64,000 nt of DNA. Source: Photobacterium sanguinicancri (GTDB lineage Bacteria; Pseudomonadota; Gammaproteobacteria; Enterobacterales; Vibrionaceae). Each line of letters starts with the position of its first letter. The stretch's first letter is position 1. The stretch spans positions 434,001 to 498,000 of the forward strand of contig NZ_AP024850.1 in assembly GCF_024346675.1 (NCBI RefSeq), written 5' to 3'. A model generated the notes under the pieces. It was not told the origin of the DNA. It saw only the letters and a program-made list of their open reading frames with translations, and made no database searches. The translations under genes and the position numbers were made by a program. Positions 10,053 through 18,616 of the stretch are shown piece by piece.

Positions 10053-10421
10053 ATGGATTACGAATTTAAAAAAAATACCTTAGATGGTAGCTATCATGCG
10101 GTATTTTCTATGGGTCATGAAGCCCTTGGCCGCTGGTTAATTGAAGAAGTAGGTAAAGACTTTACCAAAATGGATTCGGTATTGGCGCAAATTGGTGCAT
10201 TGAAAAATAGTACCCAAGAATGGCGGTTGATTGGCGATGAGCTAACGTTGAGTCTGCAAGATCATGAAGCGTTGATTCAGGCTAACTTTTTGTTTTCAGA
10301 AGATGATGACGAATACGAAGAAGATCTTCACTTATACGATGAGGAAAGTATGTCGTTATGCGGATTTGAAGATTTCACGCTGGTATTAGAGGCATGGCGA
10401 GCGTTTGTGACCCGTTTTTGA
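10053..10421 (+). CDS. yacL: UPF0231 family protein YacL
   Basis: 122 aa, starting [12 protein letters not shown] like E. coli YacL (120 aa). It shares [18 protein letters not shown] and the acidic C-terminal half with [15 protein letters not shown]. Function is unknown; the family is restricted to gammaproteobacteria. The frame is open 60 bases further upstream, but ATG 10053 follows GAGGATAGCT and matches the family start. In E. coli it lies next to acnB; here it is about 4 kb away, beyond the glycerate genes. Confidence 0.92.
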   Translation: MDYEFKKNTLDGSYHAVFSMGHEALGRWLIEEVGKDFTKMDSVLAQIGALKNSTQEWRLIGDELTLSLQDHEALIQANFLFSEDDDEYEEDLHLYDEESMSLCGFEDFTLVLEAWRAFVTRF

Positions 10422-10464
10422 TCAACTAAGGTAAGATCGAGATACCTGCATAGTTTTAGTGAAA

Positions 10465-10494
10465 AAGCCGCACCTTTTTGGTGCGGCTTTTTTT
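10465..10494 (+). terminator. Intrinsic terminator after yacL
   Basis: AAAGCCGCACC, TTTTT loop, GGTGCGGCTTT followed by more T. The top of the hairpin, GCACC-TTTTT-GGTGC, also fits the NtrC site pattern GCAC-N7-GTGC (see findings). Confidence 0.85.
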
Positions 10495-10546
10495 GTGTCT
10501 GTGGCTGATGATTTATTAAGTGATTGAAAGTTAACTGTAAAAAAAG

Positions 10547-10563
10547 TTGGCACGTTGATTGTT
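10547..10563 (+). promoter_or_regulatory. Sigma-54 promoter of glnK-amtB
   Basis: TTGGCACGTTGATTGTT matches the -24/-12 consensus TGGCAC-N5-TTGC except for T in place of the last C. GG and the -12 GT are correctly spaced. It lies 47 bp before the glnK ATG. Nitrogen-regulated sigma-54 promoters are standard for glnK-amtB operons. Confidence 0.8.
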
Positions 10564-10609
10564 TATCTAACGTTGTACGCAGCAGCATTCAATGTTTAAG
10601 GAGTAAGCA

Positions 10610-10948
10610 ATGAAACTAATTAATGCGATTATCAAGCCATTTAAACTTGACGATGTCCGTGAAGCGCTAGCCGATGTAGGTGTTGAGGGGATGACGGTTT
10701 CTGAGGTGAAAGGTTTTGGGCGCCAGAAAGGTCACACCGAATTATACCGGGGGGCAGAGTATCAAGTGGATTTTTTACCCAAGGTTAAGCTTGAAATTGC
10801 CACACAGGCTGAAAACTTAGATGCGATTGTTGAGGCGATAGCGAATGCTGCGCAAACCGGAAAAATCGGTGACGGTAAAATTTTCGTATACGACTTAAAT
10901 CATGCGGTGCGTATTCGTACCGGTGAAACAGACACTGAAGCGCTTTAA
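10610..10948 (+). CDS. glnK: Nitrogen regulatory PII protein GlnK
   Basis: 112 aa, the standard PII length. Uridylylation-site Tyr51 sits in the T-loop LYRGAEYQVDF. The B-loop GKIGDGKIFV and C-loop are intact. PII trimers sense 2-oxoglutarate and ATP/ADP and, when unmodified, plug the ammonium channel. It is called GlnK rather than GlnB because amtB follows 35 bp downstream and a sigma-54 promoter precedes. A good AAGGAG lies 8 bp before the ATG. Confidence 0.95.
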   Translation: MKLINAIIKPFKLDDVREALADVGVEGMTVSEVKGFGRQKGHTELYRGAEYQVDFLPKVKLEIATQAENLDAIVEAIANAAQTGKIGDGKIFVYDLNHAVRIRTGETDTEAL

Positions 10949-10983
10949 ATAGTTAGGTTAACGGTGATTAGGGGATATAAACC

Positions 10984-12213
10984 ATGGAATTATCAACCAC
11001 AGTAACTGAGTTGCGTTATGCGCTCGATACTTTTTTCTTTCTAATGTCAGGGGCATTAGTCATGTGGATGGCAGCAGGATTTGCCATGTTAGAAGCGGGT
11101 TTGGTGCGCTCTAAAAATACCACTGAAATTTTAACCAAAAATATTTGTTTATATGCCATCGCCTGTACGACTTACTTGGTTGTTGGTTACAACATTATGT
11201 ATGTCGACAACGGTGAAGGAGGCTGGCTTCCTTCTATCGGGATGCTGATTGGTAGCCAAGCAGAAGGAGCTGATCACTCATTAGAATCCGACTTCTTCTT
11301 CCAAGTTGTGTTTGTTGCAACAGCGATGTCAGTTGTTTCTGGTGCAGTAGCAGAGCGTATGAAATTATGGTCGTTCCTCATTTTCTCAATCATTTTGACG
11401 GCCTTTATTTATCCAATGGAAGGATACTGGACATGGGGTGGTGGTTTCTTATCAGAAGCCGGTTTTAGTGACTTCGCAGGCTCAGGTATTGTGCATATGG
11501 CTGGCGCATCAGCGGCCTTAGCTGGAGTGATTTTGCTGGGAGCTCGTAAAGGTAAATACGGTAAAAATGGTGAAATTTATCCGATTCCGGGTTCAAACAT
11601 GCCGTTGGCAACATTAGGGACTTTTATTCTGTGGTTTGGTTGGTTTGGCTTTAATGGCGGCTCACAACTGATGGTTTCTGATTTTGAAAACGCAACAGCA
11701 GTGGGGCAAATCTTCTTAAATACCAATGCCGCCGCCGCAGCAGGTGCCATTGCAGCACTAGCAGTGTGTAAAACAACGTGGGGTAAAGCGGATTTAACTA
11801 TGGTGTTGAATGGTGCATTAGCGGGCTTGGTTGCGATTACTGCAGATCCATTGTCACCATCACCGCTTGCAGCGGTAGCGATTGGTGTTGCGGCTGGTGC
11901 ATTGGTTGTCTTTAGTATTATCGGTTTAGATAAAGTGAAGATTGATGATCCAGTTGGTGCTATTTCAGTCCACGGTGTTTGTGGTTTCTTTGGTCTGATG
12001 GTTGTGCCATTTAGTAATGCCGATGCCTCGTTTGGTGCTCAGCTACTAGGCGCCGTTGTTATTTTTGGCTGGGTCTTTGGTGCGAGCTTAGCGGTATGGG
12101 CTGTGCTAAAAGCGACCATGGGGATTCGTGTGACCGAAGAAGAAGAGCTTGAAGGGATGGATACTCATGACTGTGGTGTTGATGCATACCCTGAGTTTGT
12201 TAGCGTGAAGTAA
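10984..12213 (+). CDS. amtB: Ammonium transporter
   Basis: 409 aa with 11 predicted membrane helices. The pore twin histidines are His171 (GSGIVHMAGASAALAG) and His330 (ISVHGVCGFFG). Aromatic gate residues are present in the MWMAAGFAMLEAG region. The N-terminus begins directly with the first helix rather than with the cleaved signal peptide of E. coli AmtB, as in many marine Amt proteins. It forms a trimer in the inner membrane and is gated by GlnK, encoded just upstream. The C-terminal tail holds the acidic EEEELEGMDTHDCGVDAY segment typical of the cytoplasmic PII-contacting end. Confidence 0.96.
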   Translation: MELSTTVTELRYALDTFFFLMSGALVMWMAAGFAMLEAGLVRSKNTTEILTKNICLYAIACTTYLVVGYNIMYVDNGEGGWLPSIGMLIGSQAEGADHSLESDFFFQVVFVATAMSVVSGAVAERMKLWSFLIFSIILTAFIYPMEGYWTWGGGFLSEAGFSDFAGSGIVHMAGASAALAGVILLGARKGKYGKNGEIYPIPGSNMPLATLGTFILWFGWFGFNGGSQLMVSDFENATAVGQIFLNTNAAAAAGAIAALAVCKTTWGKADLTMVLNGALAGLVAITADPLSPSPLAAVAIGVAAGALVVFSIIGLDKVKIDDPVGAISVHGVCGFFGLMVVPFSNADASFGAQLLGAVVIFGWVFGASLAVWAVLKATMGIRVTEEEELEGMDTHDCGVDAYPEFVSVK

Positions 12214-12252
12214 GTTAAGAAACTAATAACATATATTCAGTTCACACCTTTT

Positions 12253-12288
12253 AAAAGCACTGCCAACTTGGCGGTGCTTTTTTTGTGT
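12253..12288 (+). terminator. Intrinsic terminator after amtB
   Basis: AAAGCACTGCC, AACTT loop, GGCGGTGCTTT with one G-T pair, then TTTT. Confidence 0.85.
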
Positions 12289-12306
12289 TTAATTGTTTCT
12301 GCTGAG

Positions 12307-12360
12307 TTGTGTTACTTAAGTGTTGCAGTATAATTAATCGCATTGATAACTGTTATCATT
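12307..12360 (+). promoter_or_regulatory. fbpA promoter with Fur-like operator
   Basis: A possible -35 TTGTGT (12307-12312) is 16 bp from a perfect -10 TATAAT (12329-12334). The palindrome TGATAAC-T-GTTATCA (12344-12358) follows and resembles the inverted-repeat half of a Fur box. It would cover the start site. It precedes an iron-transport gene, so iron repression is likely. Confidence 0.65.
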
Positions 12361-12386
12361 TTACTTTGCGTTAAAGGGATGAATAG

Positions 12387-13400
12387 ATGAAAAAGCTGTT
12401 AGCTTCGGCAATTTTCTGTGCTTTGGCAGCACCTCAGGTAGCAACTGCTGCTGAAGAAGTAAACGTATACTCTTACCGTCAACCTTTCCTCGTTGAGCCT
12501 ATGTTCAACGAATTTACTAAAGATACAGGCATTAAAGTAAACGTTAAGTTTGCAAAGAAAGGCTTATCAGAAAAGCTGCAGCAAGAAGGTGAATACAGCC
12601 CTGCAGACGTAATCTTAACAACAGATATTAGCCGTCTTGTTGAATTGGTAAATAAAGATCTTGTTCAACCTGTTGATAGCAAAGTAATTGAAAGTAACGT
12701 ACCTGCTCAATACCGTGATAACGATGATGAGTGGTTTGCTTTAACCCTGCGCGCTCGTAATGTGTATTCATCACGCGATCGTGTTGGTCGTTTACCGGCT
12801 GATTTCGATTATGCAAATCTTGCAGATCCTGAGTGGAAAGGCAAAATTTGTACCCGTTCTGGTAAGCACCCATACAACGTTTCTTTAGTGTCTTCGATGA
12901 TTGCTCATCACGGTGAAGTTGAAGCAAAAGAGTGGCTCGAAGGCTTAAAAGCAAACCTTGCGCGTAAGCCACAAGGTAATGACCGAGCACAAGTTAAAGC
13001 CGTTAAAGAAGGCTTATGTGATATCGCGATTGGTAACAGCTACTACTTAGGTAAAATGGTTAACGACGAAAAGCAAAAGTCGTGGGCTGAAGCGGTATAC
13101 ATCAACTTCCCTGGTCAAAAAGCGAGTGGCACCCACGTAAACGTGAGTGGCATGGCAATGGCTAAGTATGCACCAAACAAAGAAAGCGCCCAGAAGCTGA
13201 TGGAATTCTTAACGGATGACAAGGCGCAGCAAATGTACGCAGAAGTAAACTATGAATACCCAGTAAAAGAGGGCGTTAAGCGCTCTGAGCTAGTGGCATC
13301 GTGGGGTGACTTCGATGCGGATACACTTTCATTAGAGAAAGTGGCCGAATACCACAATGCAGCGATTAAACTTCTGGATGAAGTGAAGTTTGATCTGTAA
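12387..13400 (+). CDS. fbpA: Periplasmic ferric iron-binding protein FbpA
   Basis: 337 aa. The signal peptide is about residues 1-21 (cleavage after ATA). The mature protein begins EEVNVYSYRQPFLV, typical of the FbpA/FutA transferrin-like family. The paired iron-ligand tyrosines are Tyr219-Tyr220 in AIGNSYYLGKM. The anion-binding region ICTRSGKHPYN is present. It captures Fe3+ in the periplasm for the FbpB permease. fbpB and fbpC follow in the same direction, and a Fur-like site lies upstream. A small terminator directly after it probably raises its level above the permease. Confidence 0.94.
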   Translation: MKKLLASAIFCALAAPQVATAAEEVNVYSYRQPFLVEPMFNEFTKDTGIKVNVKFAKKGLSEKLQQEGEYSPADVILTTDISRLVELVNKDLVQPVDSKVIESNVPAQYRDNDDEWFALTLRARNVYSSRDRVGRLPADFDYANLADPEWKGKICTRSGKHPYNVSLVSSMIAHHGEVEAKEWLEGLKANLARKPQGNDRAQVKAVKEGLCDIAIGNSYYLGKMVNDEKQKSWAEAVYINFPGQKASGTHVNVSGMAMAKYAPNKESAQKLMEFLTDDKAQQMYAEVNYEYPVKEGVKRSELVASWGDFDADTLSLEKVAEYHNAAIKLLDEVKFDL

Positions 13401-13415
13401 TTGCAATTCAATAAA

Positions 13416-13438
13416 TGGGGCGTAAGGCCCCGTTTTTT
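13416..13438 (+). terminator. Terminator or attenuator between fbpA and fbpB
   Basis: GGGGC, GTAAG loop, GCCCC, then GTTTTTT, 15 bp after the fbpA stop and inside the fbp operon. It probably terminates part of the transcripts. Confidence 0.7.
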
Positions 13439-13561
13439 GTTTTGCGCCAAGTTTATTTCTAATCAGCTATGGTAGCGTGCTACATAGACGAATGAGGGAT
13501 CATACGTTAAACCAAGTGAGTTAATTAAACTGTCTGATTGAGATGTGCTAAGTAGTTGGCA

Positions 13562-15190
13562 ATGAAAGATAAATATATATTCTGGCGAACCAGTAGTTGG
13601 GGGCTTTCCCTGCTGCTGGTTTTGCCTATTTTGGCGATCTTCGTGACCGCTATGGGTGAAAGCGATGACGTGTTCGCTCACCTGATGAATACCGTAATGG
13701 GTACTTATACGGCCAATACTTTCTGGTTGGTGGTAGGTACGCTATTGCTTGCTTTGTTGTTTGGTCTTCCTTCGGCTTGGATCATGGCAATGTGCCGTAT
13801 ACCAGGCGAAAAAGTACTGCAGTGGTCGCTCGTGCTGCCATTAGCCATGCCCGGTTATATTGTTGGTTATATCTATACCGACTGGTTTGACTACGCGGGC
13901 CCTATTCAAATTTTCCTCCGTGATACCTTTGGCTGGCAGTCTGTTCATGATTATTGGTTTCCTGATATTCGCAGCTTAGGCGGCGCCTGCTTAGTGCTTG
14001 CCCTTGTGCTTTACCCTTATATCTACTTACTAGCGCGTGCTGCTTTTATGGAGCAAAGTGTCAGCTTATTGCAGTCAGCTCGGCTATTACGTTGTTCGCC
14101 ATGGGAAAGCTTTCGTCGTATTTCACTGCCGTTAGCGCGTCCTTCTATAGCGGTCGGTATGTCGTTGGTCGCGATGGAAACCTTGGGTGACTTTGGCACC
14201 GTGAGTTATTTTGCGGTGAATACCTTAACCACGGCGGTGTATGACACTTGGCTGGGGTATTCCAACTTGAATGCGGCAGCTAAGATTTCAGCCATTATGC
14301 TGGTGGTGATCTTTTTATTGATCAGTGCGGAGCGCTTTAGTCGTCGAAAACAAAAGTTATTTCAGCAGCAATTTGAGCATGGTGATGATGTTCGTTATAC
14401 CTTAAGCGGTGCTAAAAAGTGGTTTGCTGTGATCTGGTGTTGGGGCTTGGTCAGCTTAGCGTTTATCTTCCCGATCCTTCAACTTGGCTATTATGCATTC
14501 CATTATTTTGCAGAAAGTTGGACCACAGAGTTTCAGCAATACAGCATCAATAGTTTGTTTGTTTCCATTGTTGCTGCAGTGATCGCGGTGGGTTTAGCAC
14601 TAGTTGTGAACTTTTATTGTCGCTTAGACGGTCGCTCAAAGACGGCGATTCCAATGCGATTATCGTCATTGGGCTATGCGGTTCCAGGGACAGTTTTAGC
14701 TATTGGAGTGATGATCCCGCTAACGTCTGCGGATCATTTGGTGAATGATTTCGCGCGTGATTGGGGGCTTGGTCGTCCGGGGTTAATTTTCTCTGGCACT
14801 ATGGTGGCGATTATATTTGCTTTTGTGGTGCGATTTGCCGCTGTGGCAATCGGCAGTATTGAAAGTAGTCTATCGAAGATCCCACCGTCGTTGGACATGG
14901 CATCGAAAACCATGGGGTTTGCGTCTACCGCGATGTTGCGCCGAGTACACTTGCCGTTGATCCGTCGTGGTTGTTTGATTGCAGGTTTGCTGGTGTTCAT
15001 TGAGTCAATGAAAGAACTGAACGCTGCCTTGCTATTACGCCCGTTTAATTTTGAAACCTTAGCAACTTATGTATTTAACTTTGCTTCTGATGAGCAGCTT
15101 GAATTAGCCGCTTTACCTGCAATTTTATTGGTTGTTGTTGGCTTGATCCCTCTGGTGATGGTTAACCGTTCTTTGGAGCAAAAGCACTGA
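13562..15190 (+). CDS. fbpB: Ferric iron ABC transporter permease FbpB
   Basis: 542 aa with about 12 membrane helices in two homologous halves, the fused form usual for FbpB/SfuB. Each half carries an EAA-type coupling loop: around SARLLRCSPWESFRRISLPLARPS, and around DMASKTMGFASTAMLRRVHLPLIRR. These loops contact the ATPase. A TTG two codons earlier is possible; ATG 13562 is preferred. Its stop overlaps the fbpC start (TGATG). Confidence 0.93.
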   Translation: MKDKYIFWRTSSWGLSLLLVLPILAIFVTAMGESDDVFAHLMNTVMGTYTANTFWLVVGTLLLALLFGLPSAWIMAMCRIPGEKVLQWSLVLPLAMPGYIVGYIYTDWFDYAGPIQIFLRDTFGWQSVHDYWFPDIRSLGGACLVLALVLYPYIYLLARAAFMEQSVSLLQSARLLRCSPWESFRRISLPLARPSIAVGMSLVAMETLGDFGTVSYFAVNTLTTAVYDTWLGYSNLNAAAKISAIMLVVIFLLISAERFSRRKQKLFQQQFEHGDDVRYTLSGAKKWFAVIWCWGLVSLAFIFPILQLGYYAFHYFAESWTTEFQQYSINSLFVSIVAAVIAVGLALVVNFYCRLDGRSKTAIPMRLSSLGYAVPGTVLAIGVMIPLTSADHLVNDFARDWGLGRPGLIFSGTMVAIIFAFVVRFAAVAIGSIESSLSKIPPSLDMASKTMGFASTAMLRRVHLPLIRRGCLIAGLLVFIESMKELNAALLLRPFNFETLATYVFNFASDEQLELAALPAILLVVVGLIPLVMVNRSLEQKH

Positions 15191-16227
15191 TGAGTTATGC
15201 ATTATCTGTCCAAGACCTGACATGCCGTTATAACGGCCAAGCGGTATTGAAGAACCTTTCTCTACCGGTAGAGCAGAACGAGATTGTTTGTCTATTAGGT
15301 GCGAGTGGCTGTGGTAAAACAACCTTGCTTAAAGCCATTGCAGGTCTATTACCATTAGACTCTGGCACTATGCATATCCAAGGTAGAACCGTAGCGGATA
15401 CGACCACTTGGCTACCGCCAGAAAAGCGCAATATCGGTATGATCTTCCAAGATTACGCCTTATTTCCCCACCTGACGGTAGCCGAAAATATAGCCTTTGG
15501 TTTACGTGATTGGGATAAAACCCGCGTTGTTAATAAAATCAACGACATGCTGGAGCTGGTACACCTTACTGGACTTGATGCTCGTTACCCTCATCAGTTA
15601 TCGGGTGGTCAGCAACAGCGTGTGGCAATTGCACGTGCTTTGGCCTGTGAGCCGGATTTAATTTTATTGGATGAACCGTTTTCGAATATTGATACCCAAG
15701 TTCGCCATGGGCTGATCAAGGACATTCGCCGTATTTTCAAAAAGCAGGGTGTAACTGCGATCTTTGTTACCCATAGTCGAGAAGAAGCTTTTGCATTTGC
15801 AGATCGTATGGCAGTGATGAACAACGGTGTTATTGAGCAATTTGGTACATCGACTGAGCTGTATTACCGTCCAAGTAGCCGTTTTGTCGCTGAATTCTTG
15901 GGTAGCAGCTCATATTTACCGGCCAAGGTGCAACAAGATCATCTGGCAACGCCATTAGGTGAAGTTGCCTTAGCCGCCAGCCACCCTTATTGCAATGAAA
16001 GTAATGTTGAATGGTTACTGCGTCCGCAAAACCTGAAGGTTAAACCTGATGAGAGTGGAGAGTGTGTGATCATCGAGCAGCAATTCATGGGTGACAGCTG
16101 TCGCTACACCGTTGATCTGCAAGGTCATCGCTTGGTGGTGAATTCTAATTTATTACTGCAAGTGGGTGAGAAGGTATCGTTAAGAGTTGAGCCTCATGAG
16201 CCCGTCTTGTTTGCCGCGACGGCATAG
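15190..16227 (+). CDS. fbpC: Ferric iron ABC transporter ATPase FbpC
   Basis: 345 aa. Walker A is GASGCGKTT (37-45), Q-loop IFQDYALFPH, signature LSGGQ (137-141), Walker B LILLDE (157-162) and H-loop His195. After about residue 235 a TOBE-like C-terminal regulatory domain begins (LRPQNLKV, VSLRVEPHEPVLF). It energises Fe3+ uptake through FbpB. It is translationally coupled to fbpB by a one-base overlap and ends the operon before a bidirectional terminator shared with litR. Confidence 0.94.
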   Translation: MSYALSVQDLTCRYNGQAVLKNLSLPVEQNEIVCLLGASGCGKTTLLKAIAGLLPLDSGTMHIQGRTVADTTTWLPPEKRNIGMIFQDYALFPHLTVAENIAFGLRDWDKTRVVNKINDMLELVHLTGLDARYPHQLSGGQQQRVAIARALACEPDLILLDEPFSNIDTQVRHGLIKDIRRIFKKQGVTAIFVTHSREEAFAFADRMAVMNNGVIEQFGTSTELYYRPSSRFVAEFLGSSSYLPAKVQQDHLATPLGEVALAASHPYCNESNVEWLLRPQNLKVKPDESGECVIIEQQFMGDSCRYTVDLQGHRLVVNSNLLLQVGEKVSLRVEPHEPVLFAATA

Positions 16228-16282
16228 CGAGATCAGCGAATCATATTGCGCAGGCTGTTGATGCGCCAATAATGCGGTAAAG

Positions 16283-16314
16283 AAAAGCCGATACGATTAA
16301 GTATCGGCTTTTTG
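16283..16314. terminator. Bidirectional terminator between fbpC and litR
   Basis: AAAAGCCGATAC, GATTAA loop, GTATCGGCTTTTT. A and T runs on both sides serve the convergent genes. Confidence 0.88.
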
Positions 16315-16339
16315 CATTTTAGCTAAGTCACTAAGCAGC

Positions 16340-16948
16340 TTATGCTTTGTGGTAAATATTAGCGAGATATTGCTCAGCTTGCTCACGCATCTGCGCCTGA
16401 TCTGGGTGCAGGTTGGTATGAAGGTAAAGTACGTAACAAATGCCATGAAGCAGGCCACCAAGCTGTTTAGGATCGCGATCTGCGGTGATTTCACCACTCT
16501 CAATGGCTTCAGCAAACATTTCAGTGATTTGTTTCAGGCTGTTTTTATTACCGGTAATGAAATGTGGCCAGATGTCGTCACGTACGGAAGTACTCCACTC
16601 AAACCATACTTTGATCCAATCTTTTTGGTCGATCACAGCATCGATTAAGTTATGACTGATACAGGTTAAACGTGCAGACAAGGTTTTATCTGGCTCACCG
16701 AGACACTGGTTTAGCAGCAGGTTAAAATGATTTTCGACTTGCGACAGGACTTCTTCAACCAGTGCTTCACGAGTTGGAAAGTAATTGAAAACAGTCGCGA
16801 CAGAAACATTGGCCATTTCTGCGATATCGGCATGACCCGCACGGCCAATACCACGTCGAGCGAAAACGTCTAGCGCATAGTCAAGAAGTTGTTGTTTGCG
16901 CTTTTCTGGTGATAAACGTGTACGCGTTTTTTTAGTGATGGTATCCAT
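16340..16948 (-). CDS. litR: Quorum-sensing master regulator, LuxR/HapR/LitR family (TetR-type)
   Basis: 202 aa. The N-terminal TetR helix-turn-helix (about 17-65) has the family-specific stretches TRLSPEKRKQQLL, FARRGIGRAGHADIAEMA and VSVATVFNYFPTREALVEEVL. These are nearly identical to Vibrio harveyi LuxR and V. cholerae HapR. The ligand-binding core keeps WIKVWFEWSTSVRD and LLHGICYVLY. At high cell density these proteins switch hundreds of genes on or off. It sits next to hpt as in Vibrio. The leader RNA holds a Qrr-complementary GGCTAGG 13 bases before the ATG, and the promoter region holds a LuxR half-site (findings). It is not related to the autoinducer-binding LuxR of Aliivibrio. Confidence 0.95.
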   Translation of the reverse strand: MDTITKKTRTRLSPEKRKQQLLDYALDVFARRGIGRAGHADIAEMANVSVATVFNYFPTREALVEEVLSQVENHFNLLLNQCLGEPDKTLSARLTCISHNLIDAVIDQKDWIKVWFEWSTSVRDDIWPHFITGNKNSLKQITEMFAEAIESGEITADRDPKQLGGLLHGICYVLYLHTNLHPDQAQMREQAEQYLANIYHKA

Positions 16949-16961
16949 ATTCGCTTAAATC

Positions 16962-16968
16962 CCTAGCC
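16962..16968 (-). promoter_or_regulatory. Putative Qrr sRNA pairing site in the litR leader
   Basis: On the litR strand this reads GGCTAGG, the exact complement of the CCTAGCC core of vibrio Qrr RNAs, which repress hapR/luxR translation by pairing at the ribosome site. It is centred about 17 bases before the ATG. Confidence 0.6.
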
Positions 16969-17175
16969 TAAGTATTTATAAAGATTATTTATTTCTTTTG
17001 TTCAATAACTGTACAGGAGCAACTTAAGGGGTTCAAACGAGTTTTAGCCTAAGTGTGTCGTATAATTGACACTATTGATAAAATAACGTTTGCGTCGAAG
17101 GAGTGGTACAATGCATTCCTTTGTGATGGTTACCTACAGGCGGCTTAGCTTGCAGTCGTACTGATGGAGAGAAAG

Positions 17176-17709
17176 ATGAAGCATACAGTTGAAGTAATGA
17201 TTTCTGAGCAGGATGTTCAGGCACGTGTTAAAGAGCTAGGAAAGCAAATTACCGAGCACTATAAAGGGTCAGAAGATTTAGTCATGGTAGGTTTACTACG
17301 TGGCTCATTTGTTTTCATGGCTGACTTAGCGCGTGCTATCGATCTACCGCACGAAGTTGATTTCATGACTGCTTCTAGTTACGGCAATACGATGGAAAGT
17401 ACGCGTGATGTACGCATCCTGAAAGACTTAGACGATGATATTAAAGGCAAAGATGTTTTGCTGGTTGAAGATATTATCGATACCGGTAATACCCTAAGTA
17501 AAGTTTGCGAAATCCTATCTATTCGTGAACCAAACTCAATCCGTATTTGTACCTTGCTTGATAAGCCAGAGCGCCGTGAAGTACACGTGAACGTTGACTG
17601 GTTTGGTTTTACGATTCCAGATGAGTTTGTTGTTGGCGTAGGCATCGACTACGCACAAAAATACCGTCACTTACCCTTCATTGGTAAAGTGGTTCCACTA
17701 GAAGGTTAA
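17176..17709 (+). CDS. hpt: Hypoxanthine phosphoribosyltransferase
   Basis: 177 aa, starting [10 protein letters not shown] like the E. coli enzyme. It converts hypoxanthine (and guanine) plus PRPP to IMP/GMP in purine salvage. The PRPP-binding motif is [14 protein letters not shown]; the flexible loop is [10 protein letters not shown]; the C-terminal catalytic region is [14 protein letters not shown]. The frame is open four codons upstream, but ATG 17176 has GGAGAGAAAG before it and matches the family start. It is divergent from litR. Confidence 0.96.
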   Translation: MKHTVEVMISEQDVQARVKELGKQITEHYKGSEDLVMVGLLRGSFVFMADLARAIDLPHEVDFMTASSYGNTMESTRDVRILKDLDDDIKGKDVLLVEDIIDTGNTLSKVCEILSIREPNSIRICTLLDKPERREVHVNVDWFGFTIPDEFVVGVGIDYAQKYRHLPFIGKVVPLEG

Positions 17710-17725
17710 TCCTGATATCTAGTGA

Positions 17726-17753
17726 AAAAAAGCGACCATAGGTCGCTTTTTTT
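17726..17753. terminator. Terminator between hpt and can
   Basis: AAAGCGACC, ATA loop, GGTCGCTTT, with A and T runs on the two sides. It serves hpt and possibly the convergent can. Confidence 0.85.
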
Positions 17754-17806
17754 GTTTGTCTTGTTTTATTCAAAGCCGTATTTAATGGCTTTGAATCGTC
17801 ACTATC

Positions 17807-18463
17807 TTACACTTCACTACTTGGTAGAATAGAGGACATTGCTGCTTGGTAATTGACTTCCAATGATTCGCGGCTAGTGGATGTCATGCCTAAATCACGT
17901 AAAACACCATTGTTAATACCGTAGATCCAGCCGTGAATTTTCACTTTTTGACCACGTTCCCAGGCTTGTTGCATGATGGTGGAGTTACCCAGGTTATACA
18001 CCTGTGATGCCACATTGATCTCGCACAGTTTGTTGTCACGCTCTTCACGTGGTAACGCACCAATATCAGAACGGTGCTTTAAATACAGATCGCGAATATG
18101 CAGTAGCCAGTTGTTGATTAAACCTAATTGTGGGTTTTCAATCGCTGCAGTGACGCCACCACAGCCGTAGTGACCACATATAATGATATGGCGGACTTTC
18201 AGTACGTCGACTGCGTATTGCACGACAGAAAGACAATTTAAGTCGGTATGGATAACTTGGTTGGCAACATTACGGTGAACGAATAACTCACCTGAATCGA
18301 GGCCAGTAAGTCGCTCGGCAGGAACACGGCTGTCAGAGCAGCCAATCCAAAGGTATTCTGGATGTTGTGATTTTGCTAAGTGGGTAAAGAACTCGGGAGT
18401 TTCATCCTTGATATTTTCAGACCAAGAGAGGTTGTTTGCGAATAATTGCTTAATATCTGCCAT
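17807..18463 (-). CDS. can: Beta-class carbonic anhydrase
   Basis: 218 aa from ATG 18463, close to the 220 aa of E. coli Can. Zinc ligands are Cys42, His98 and Cys101, with the Asp44-Arg46 dyad in [22 protein letters not shown] and [13 protein letters not shown] are conserved. It interconverts CO2 and bicarbonate, supplying bicarbonate for biosynthesis. The frame opens further upstream, but AAGAAGG lies 7 bp before this ATG. It is adjacent to hpt and divergent from yadGH, as in E. coli. Confidence 0.95.
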   Translation of the reverse strand: MADIKQLFANNLSWSENIKDETPEFFTHLAKSQHPEYLWIGCSDSRVPAERLTGLDSGELFVHRNVANQVIHTDLNCLSVVQYAVDVLKVRHIIICGHYGCGGVTAAIENPQLGLINNWLLHIRDLYLKHRSDIGALPREERDNKLCEINVASQVYNLGNSTIMQQAWERGQKVKIHGWIYGINNGVLRDLGMTSTSRESLEVNYQAAMSSILPSSEV

Positions 18464-18616
18464 GATTGTGCCTTCTTTGATACATTCCCTACTATACACG
18501 TACTTGACTGTTAGCAAATCGGAGTAGTTAGCTAAAGCCGTTAGTTTTTATTTATAATTCTATCAGCTGCTGCGACGAGCAAATGTTGTAATTTTTTAAC
18601 ACAAAGAGCGCATTAG

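Noticed and set aside
17061..17066. TATAAT as -10 of an hpt promoter
   Set aside because: No -35 at a reasonable distance, so not listed as a promoter.
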